Part shown: positions 59,170 through 64,000 of the stretch, piece by piece
How the letters are laid out: every line of letters starts with the position of its first letter
Numbering within the stretch: position 1 is the stretch's first letter
NCBI RefSeq assembly: GCF_010894455.1
Contig: NZ_JAAIXY010000001.1
Coordinates: 248,001-312,000 of the forward strand
Reading direction: 5' to 3'
Source: Myxococcus eversor
GTDB taxonomy: Bacteria; Myxococcota; Myxococcia; Myxococcales; Myxococcaceae
DNA length: 64,000 nt
Notes under the pieces: generated by a model
Told to the model about the DNA's origin: nothing
The model's database searches: none
Seen by the model: only the letters and a program-made list of their open reading frames with translations
Program-made: the position numbers and the translations under genes

Positions 59170-59748
59170 ATGCAATCCAGGGGTCGGAGGAGCAACGACG
59201 AACGCAGCGCTTCGACGCGCCATGCGCTGGTGACGGCGGCCAGGGCGTTGTTCGTGGAGAAGGGGTACGCGCAGACGTCCACCCCCGAAGTGGTGGCCGC
59301 GGCTGACGTCACGCGGGGCGCCCTCTACCACCACTTCGCGGACAAGCAGGCCCTGCTGCGCGCCGTCCTGGAGCAGGAGCTCGACGAACTGCGCCGCGCC
59401 ATCGATGCCGCGACACCGCCGGGACTTGGAGCGCGCGAGGCGCTCGTGGCGGGGAGCCTCGCCTATCTCGATGGGATGACCGTCCCCGGACGCACGCGAC
59501 TGCTCCTGGTGGATGGGCCGGCGGTGTTCGGCCATGCGGAGATGGTGGCGCTGGACGAACGGCACGCCGCCGGGTCGCTGCGGGAGGGGCTCGCCGCCGC
59601 GCTGGGAGATGACGCCCTGGTGCCCTCGCTCGCGAGCCTGTTGTCCGCCGCTTTCGACCGCGCGGCGCTCGCCATCAGCACGGGGGAGGACCCCGCGACC
59701 TATCGCGCCGCGATGCTCCGCCTCATCGACCGCGTCTCCGGCGCCTGA
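59170..59748 (+). CDS. TetR-family transcriptional regulator
   Basis: 192 residues. The helix-turn-helix reads STPEVVAAADVTRGALYHHF, with a typical TetR_N domain; the C-terminal ligand-binding domain is not assigned to a subfamily. The likely targets are its own gene and the divergent VOC gene through the 17-bp palindrome. The start at 59170 is preferred because 59155 lies inside the palindrome, but neither has a strong ribosome-binding site. Confidence 0.9.
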   Translation: MQSRGRRSNDERSASTRHALVTAARALFVEKGYAQTSTPEVVAAADVTRGALYHHFADKQALLRAVLEQELDELRRAIDAATPPGLGAREALVAGSLAYLDGMTVPGRTRLLLVDGPAVFGHAEMVALDERHAAGSLREGLAAALGDDALVPSLASLLSAAFDRAALAISTGEDPATYRAAMLRLIDRVSGA

Positions 59749-59776
59749 GCCGCGGCCGCCTCCGTTGGAAGGGGTC

Positions 59777-60019
59777 TCAGCGTTCGCTGTCGAGCAGCTT
59801 CATCTGCTGCTCGGGATAGCGGCTGCCGGAAATCGCCTCGGGGGGGAGCAGCGCCTCGACGGCGGCCACGTCCTCGGACGACAAGGGCTTCTCGAGCGCT
59901 CCGAGCACGTCGAGCAGTTGTTTGCGCGTGCGCGCGCCGACCACGGGCACGAGCGTTGGTTGCTTCGCCAGCACCCACGCCACGGAGAGTTGGGCCGGCG
60001 TCATCCCACGCTCGTGAAG
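59777..60019 (-). pseudogene. Aldo/keto reductase, 3' fragment only
   Basis: About 80 residues survive: LHERGMTPAQLSVAWVLAKQ, VPVVGARTRKQLLDVLGAL and a normal C-terminus. This is the last barrel strand and helices of an aldo/keto reductase, including the GARTxxQ cofactor-binding region. The catalytic Tyr/His part, about 230 residues, is missing. Upstream of about 60019 the frame is unrelated. It ends abruptly where the TetR fragment begins on the other strand. Confidence 0.75.
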
Positions 60020-60507
60020 TCGCCAGTCGGGCAGGCGTCGGCATTGCGACGGTGTACCGGCACTTTCCACAGCGGGCCGAGCTGATCGCCGCGGTGTACC
60101 GGCGCGAAATCGACGCCTGCGCGGCCGAGGCCCTGGTGCTGGCACGTGAGCATCCGGCGTTCGAGGCGCTGACGAGGTGGCTTCACCGGTTCACGAGCTT
60201 GATTGCCACCAAGCGAGGGCTCGCCGCGTCGCTCAACGCACGGGATCCGACATACCAGTCGCTGCCCGAATATTTCCGTCAGCACCTCGAGCCGGCGCTC
60301 CAGTCACTGCTCGCGGCGGCCGCGGCGGAGGGGCAGGTTCGCGACGATGTCGACGCGTACGAGCTCCTGCGTGGCGTGGCGAACCTCTGCGTTCCCGTCG
60401 CGGAGGTCGGCCCAGGCCACACCCAGCGAATGGTCGACCTGCTCATCGACGGGCTGCGCTACGGCGCGCCAGGCCCCCGGCGTGTCAGACCTGGAGCGCT
60501 CCGTTGA
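60013..60507 (+). pseudogene. TetR-family regulator lacking its N-terminus
   Basis: Family similarity begins at EVASRAGVGIATVYRHFPQR, inside the helix-turn-helix, so about 25-30 N-terminal residues and the promoter are missing. The C-terminal ligand domain (SLIATKRGLAASLNARD... to the end) looks intact. Upstream in-frame codons derive from the antisense of the aldo/keto reductase fragment. The 3' end overlaps the GFA-like gene by 23 bp, tail to tail. Together with the reductase fragment it is the scar of a deleted divergent promoter. Confidence 0.75.
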
Positions 60508-61024
60508 CGCAGGCAATCTTCGGGCTCCGGAACCCCATGGCCACCCACGCGCTCAAGAGCCTGGCGAAGAATGAGAACGATTGTTGCCGGGCATTCGGGA
60601 CATCCTCGGGAAGCACCACGCCGGCGGGAAGGTCCGCTGTCATCGTCCGCATCTCGAGCGGGGGCAGGGTTCCCGAGGGCCAGAGGCAGCCATAGAGGCT
60701 GAGCCAGTGGCCGTTCTTGAACTCGAGGAAGACCGGCGTGTTGCAGCAGGTGGCGACAACCCGACGGGTCTTCGCCTCGGGCGTGAGGTGGAACTCCTTG
60801 AGATGGTCGGTGCCCTGGAGGAAGCGGACGCGGTCCTTGCGGTAGAGGACGAAGCGCGTCGCGCCGCTTGCTTCCAGGAACGTCGGGGCCGAGGGCAGGG
60901 TCTGTATCCGGGCGCCGGCCGCACGACAGCTGTTGCAGCAGCATTCGGCGTTGACGATGGGCGCGCCCTTCACTTCGAGATGGACCTGTCCGCAAGCGCA
61001 GGCGAGTCGATTGGTCTGGGTCAT
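60485..61024 (-). CDS. GFA-like (DUF6151-type) Cys-rich protein
   Basis: 179 residues. CACGQVHLEV (CxC), ECCCNSCRAAG and TCCNTPV provide the Cys ligands of the GFA zinc fold, named after glutathione-dependent formaldehyde-activating enzyme. The longer C-terminal region fits the DUF6151 branch. It may bind zinc and act on a thiol adduct, but no activity is certain. The start at 61024 is chosen for the MTQTNRLACACG beginning. It is divergent from the alpha/beta-hydrolase gene. Confidence 0.85.
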   Translation of the reverse strand: MTQTNRLACACGQVHLEVKGAPIVNAECCCNSCRAAGARIQTLPSAPTFLEASGATRFVLYRKDRVRFLQGTDHLKEFHLTPEAKTRRVVATCCNTPVFLEFKNGHWLSLYGCLWPSGTLPPLEMRTMTADLPAGVVLPEDVPNARQQSFSFFARLLSAWVAMGFRSPKIACVNGALQV

Positions 61025-61098
61025 GGGCGTGCTCTCCGTTCGGAATGAATGCAAAGGCCCAAACCGGTTCCAGGGCAAGAAAATGGGATGCTGGGCGG

Positions 61099-61974
61099 AT
61101 GAAATCGGCGTTCAAGGGCGAGCAGGCGAAGGCAGTCCTTTCCCGGTGGCATGAGCACTTCCGCGACCGCCTGAGGGTGCCCACCGAGAGCCGGACGGTG
61201 AAGACCCGCATCGGTGACACGCATGTGCTGGTGGGCGGGCCCGAAGACGGCCCCGAGGTCGTCGTGCTCCACGGCGCGCTCGCGAGTTCCGCGCACGTGC
61301 TCCACGAGCTGGCCCCGCTGCTGGAGCGATTCCGCCTTCACGCGGTGGACGTCGTCGGCCAGTCGGTGAAGAGCGCGGATGTGCGGCCGTCGGTGTCGAA
61401 CAACGAATATGGCGAGTGGCTCCGAGACGTTCTTGACGGACTGTCGCTCCAGCGTCCCCATGTGGTGGGGGTGAGTTGGGGCGGCTTCGTGTCCATCCGG
61501 CTCGCGGCAATCTCACCCGAGCGAATCGACAGGCTCGCCTTGCTCTTCCCCGCGGGAGTGGTGAACGGCTCGCACTGGGAGGGGCTCACGAAGGTGGCCA
61601 TCCCGATGATGCTCTATCGGATGTCCCCGTCGGAGCGGCGCCTGAAGGCGTTCGTCAGACACCTGCTCACGACCACGGATGATGACTGGGCGCCGTTCCT
61701 CGGCGATGCCGTCCGCGCGTGCAACATGGACATGCGCATCCCCGCGCTCGCGAAGCCGGAGGAGCTCGCGAGGTTGAAGGCGCCCACCCTCGTACTGGCC
61801 GGGGATGGGGATGTGAGCTTTCCGGGAGAGAAGCTGCTCGCGCGCGCGCGGGCGCTCTTTCCGACCCTCGCCGACCAGGAGCTCATCAAGGACTGTCGCC
61901 ATTGTCCGCCAACGACGGACGCCTTCCGGCAATGGCTGGCGGGGCGCATCAGCGCCTTCCTGGGGGCGAGCTGA
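61099..61974 (+). CDS. Alpha/beta-fold hydrolase
   Basis: 291 residues. The fold is shown by VVLHGALASSAHV (oxyanion HG), the nucleophile elbow GVSWGGF (GxSxG), the acid in LAGDGDVSFPG and a His near DCRHCPP. It resembles carboxylesterase/lipase-type hydrolases (MhpC/RsbQ-like). No signal peptide; cytosolic. Substrate unknown. The ATG at 61099 precedes the family domain by the usual ~50 residues. Divergent from the GFA-like gene, with about 75 bp between starts. Confidence 0.88.
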   Translation: MKSAFKGEQAKAVLSRWHEHFRDRLRVPTESRTVKTRIGDTHVLVGGPEDGPEVVVLHGALASSAHVLHELAPLLERFRLHAVDVVGQSVKSADVRPSVSNNEYGEWLRDVLDGLSLQRPHVVGVSWGGFVSIRLAAISPERIDRLALLFPAGVVNGSHWEGLTKVAIPMMLYRMSPSERRLKAFVRHLLTTTDDDWAPFLGDAVRACNMDMRIPALAKPEELARLKAPTLVLAGDGDVSFPGEKLLARARALFPTLADQELIKDCRHCPPTTDAFRQWLAGRISAFLGAS

Positions 61975-61987
61975 CGCGAGACGGGAC

Positions 61988-62016
61988 GGGGCCACGCGCA
62001 CCTCGCACGCGGCCCC
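61988..62016. terminator. Hairpin after the hydrolase gene
   Basis: GGGGCC and GGCCCC arms with two further inner pairs lie 13 bp past the hydrolase stop, between convergent genes. The rest of 61975-62161 shows no supported gene. Confidence 0.45.
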
Positions 62017-62161
62017 TGAGAGGCTGCTGGAGGAGGCGGGGTGAAGGTGATGCCCGACTCCGCCAGCTCCGCCTCGATGAACGGAGCCAGCGGCCCTGGG
62101 GTCCGCGCGGGTCGTCGCGGTCTGTTTGGGAGGCTTCATGCCCGCGGAGGGCGGCGGAAGC

Positions 62162-63880
62162 TCACAGCTCGTTGAAGATGATGAGCCCACGAGAGGATTC
62201 GGCGGTGTAGACGTAGCCGTCGCCTGGGATTCGCACGCCGAGGAGGCCCTCGAAGATGCTGTCACCTCGGACCGGGTCCGCCTCGCGGAAGACGTGGTGG
62301 TGCGCCACCTGGCGAAGCTGGGTGGGATTGGAGACGTCCAGCACGCGCAGGCCGTCGTGGTACCACGCGACGTAGAGCAGGTTGCCGCGCAGGATGAGAT
62401 TGTGCATGGACGTGATACGCCGCATCTTGAAGGTGCCAATCTTCACGATGTTCGCCGGGTCGGTGACGTCGAGCGCGCGCACGTGAGAGGCGTTGAACTC
62501 GCCGCCCTCGAAGGCGATGGTCTTTCCCCCGAAGGTGCCCACGGCGCTGTGGTGGGCGAAGCCATCCGGACGCACGAAGCGGCCCAGCTCGCTGACATCG
62601 TCGAGGTCGCTGATGTCGAAGATGGCGTAGCCGTCGTAGGAGTCGCTGATGTAGAGGCGCCCTTCATGGACGAAGGAGTCGTGGGGGCCACCCGGGATGA
62701 CGGTGCGCAGCACCGGGTCGAGCGGGTGGGTGAGGTCGTAGATGAAGGTGCCCGAGGTGGAGTCCATGGCGTAGAGGAAGTCGCCGTCGACCAGCACCGT
62801 GTGCGCGCCTCCCGCGCTGCCCGTGGGCACGCTGCGCACGAAGAGCGGCTCGGCGGGCTGGGAGATGTCGTAGACGATGACGCCCGAGGCATTGCTCGCG
62901 ACGTAGAGCGCGTTGTCCTTGGCCCACACGCCATTCCAGACGTTGTCCCCGGGCAGGCTGATGGCGGCGGTGCGCAAGGGGTTGCGCGGGTTGCTCACGT
63001 CGAAGACGGTGAGTCCACCCGGCTGGTCCAGGTGGGGAAGGGAGACGACGTAGGCGTGGCCCTTGGCGACGTAGACGTCCACGGCGTGGCCCGTGGAGAC
63101 ACGGTGCTCGGACAGCAGCTCGAGTCCGCCCGAGGACTCGGGCTCGGCCTCCTGCGTGGCGAGGCGCTGGGCCTCGAAGGTGCCTCCCAGGGTGAACTGG
63201 CCTCGGCGGCAATAGGCGAAGCAGCCGGTGATGATGTTGGTGGACTTCGCCTCGCAGCCCGTCAGGTTGGTGACGAGGCCGGTTCGCGAATTCTGGCCCT
63301 GCAGGACGAAGCGGTCTCCCTCCATGTCGAGCTTGAGCAGGGGCTGGTCATACATGGTGCTGGTGCGGCCGTCGTCGCGAAGCTGGAACCCGGCCAGGGA
63401 CGGGACGATGCGGATGCTGCCATCCGGCAGTGCGCGCTCGCCCCGGAGCTCGGCCTGGTAGATGCCCTCCTGGGGCAGCGAGCCGAGTGAGCGCATGTCA
63501 CACTGGGACAGGTCGAAGAGGTCAGTGCGGCCCAACTCGTTGCAGATGGTGGCAGAGACGTTCCGGGGGTCGAAGCCGCAGGCGGCCAGGGCTCCGTTGT
63601 CCTCGAGGTCCCCATGCTCCTCGAGCGGTACATAGGTGCCATCCCAGACATAGGGGCCAGCATCAGTCCCCCCGTCCGGTCCCGCGTCTGGGACCTCATG
63701 GGGGCCCGCGTCCGGTCCTGAATCAGGGACCTCATGGGGGCCTGCATCGGGGCCAGCATCGCTGCCCGCGTCCCGGCCCGCGTCGGGCGTGGAGGGGGGT
63801 GAGTCCTTGTCACAACCTGTCAGCGGCGAGAGACACAAGGTCGCGAGGATGAGCCCGAAGGTGCGAAGAGAGCGTGTCAA
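62162..63880 (-). CDS. LVIVD-repeat beta-propeller lipoprotein
   Basis: 572 residues from an inferred TTG (63880) with GAGG about 9 nt upstream; this gives the compact signal peptide LTRSLRTFGLILATLCLSPLTGC (shown to the lipobox). A Asp-Ala-Gly linker with two 12-residue GPHEVPD repeats follows. The C-terminal ~330 residues consist of LVIVD-type propeller blades: GLTVFDVSNPRNPL, GVIVYDISQPAEPL, GTFIYDLTHPLDPV, GYAIFDISDLDDV, HVRALDVTDPANIV, GLRVLDVSNPTQL. Such propellers are surface proteins that bind ligands or partners. An ATG at 63937 would add 19 residues without a better signal. Confidence 0.85.
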   Translation of the reverse strand: MTRSLRTFGLILATLCLSPLTGCDKDSPPSTPDAGRDAGSDAGPDAGPHEVPDSGPDAGPHEVPDAGPDGGTDAGPYVWDGTYVPLEEHGDLEDNGALAACGFDPRNVSATICNELGRTDLFDLSQCDMRSLGSLPQEGIYQAELRGERALPDGSIRIVPSLAGFQLRDDGRTSTMYDQPLLKLDMEGDRFVLQGQNSRTGLVTNLTGCEAKSTNIITGCFAYCRRGQFTLGGTFEAQRLATQEAEPESSGGLELLSEHRVSTGHAVDVYVAKGHAYVVSLPHLDQPGGLTVFDVSNPRNPLRTAAISLPGDNVWNGVWAKDNALYVASNASGVIVYDISQPAEPLFVRSVPTGSAGGAHTVLVDGDFLYAMDSTSGTFIYDLTHPLDPVLRTVIPGGPHDSFVHEGRLYISDSYDGYAIFDISDLDDVSELGRFVRPDGFAHHSAVGTFGGKTIAFEGGEFNASHVRALDVTDPANIVKIGTFKMRRITSMHNLILRGNLLYVAWYHDGLRVLDVSNPTQLRQVAHHHVFREADPVRGDSIFEGLLGVRIPGDGYVYTAESSRGLIIFNEL

Positions 63881-64000
63881 GATTGGACCTCGGAAGTAGG
63901 GAGGGCTCCACGGGAGGTGTGAAGTGTGCCTGCCCAACGAAGGGCTCGGGTCGCCGTACCTCCGAGGCGTGCGGATGCTTGCGCCGCGAGGGGAACCCGG

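Noticed and set aside
61975-62161. Minus-strand stretch reading GPLAPFIEAELAESGITFTP
   Set aside because: It looks protein-like for about 20 residues, but no start, length or family supports a gene. It may be a remnant.
1-64000. CRISPR arrays, tRNA/rRNA genes, insertion sequences and attachment sites
   Set aside because: No regularly spaced repeats, cloverleaf sequences, transposase motifs or flanking direct repeats were visible by reading. A covariance-model or IS search was not possible here.

Overview
The window is high-GC, strand-switching bacterial DNA whose content points to a myxobacterium (Myxococcus/Corallococcus/Pyxidicoccus-like). That placement is an inference. It rests on the many lipoproteins with Asp-Ala-Gly-rich linkers, the myxobacterial Cys-rich (DUF4215-type) repeats, an M57-type metalloprotease with LCCL domains, an Oar-like TonB receptor and a fibro-slime protein. 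I see no rRNA, tRNA, CRISPR array, insertion sequence or phage structural gene.

Layout. 1-5 kb: GON-domain lipoprotein (cut by the window edge), an APC amino-acid permease, a tandem DUF4394 lipoprotein and two small lipoproteins. 5.7-15.8 kb: a 1,837-residue secreted SpvB/RHS-type polymorphic toxin and, upstream on the same strand, an unrecognised ~1,488-residue lipoprotein. 16-23 kb: small regulator/enzyme modules (LysR/metallo-beta-lactamase fold, TetR/SRPBCC, acyltransferase, WYL/VOC/YdeI), several with a visible dyad operator. 23-39 kb: secreted and outer-membrane functions (metalloprotease with two LCCL domains, 5'-nucleotidase, TonB receptor with partner lipoprotein and a divergent TonB, YfhO-like membrane protein, fibro-slime lipoprotein).

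39.6-44.1 kb: the most interesting locus. Two translationally overlapping genes encode a GHSRG alpha/beta-hydrolase (Tle1-like phospholipase candidate) and a ~1,075-residue protein that joins a two-HKD phospholipase D to a C-terminal domain with the His...Asp...Cys order of CE-clan (Ulp1/YopJ-type) cysteine proteases. No immunity-like gene is beside them. 44-54 kb: an NdvB-like beta-glucan synthase (GH17 plus GT2), a periplasmic helical-repeat protein, a lipoprotein, DUF4345, a trypsin-like protease, a chimeric pseudogene and an unknown Cys-rich protein.

56-64 kb: a small secreted Cys-rich peptide, a MarR gene and a short-chain dehydrogenase gene each preceded by the same 19-bp operator, a VOC/TetR divergent pair around a perfect 17-bp palindrome, a scar where a divergent aldo/keto-reductase/TetR pair has lost both 5' ends, a GFA-like protein, an alpha/beta hydrolase and an LVIVD-repeat lipoprotein. 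Convergent gene pairs are often separated by strong hairpins, annotated as probable terminators.

Start codons were chosen from ribosome-binding sites, signal peptides and family N-termini. Domain names come from motif reading alone; no database search was run.
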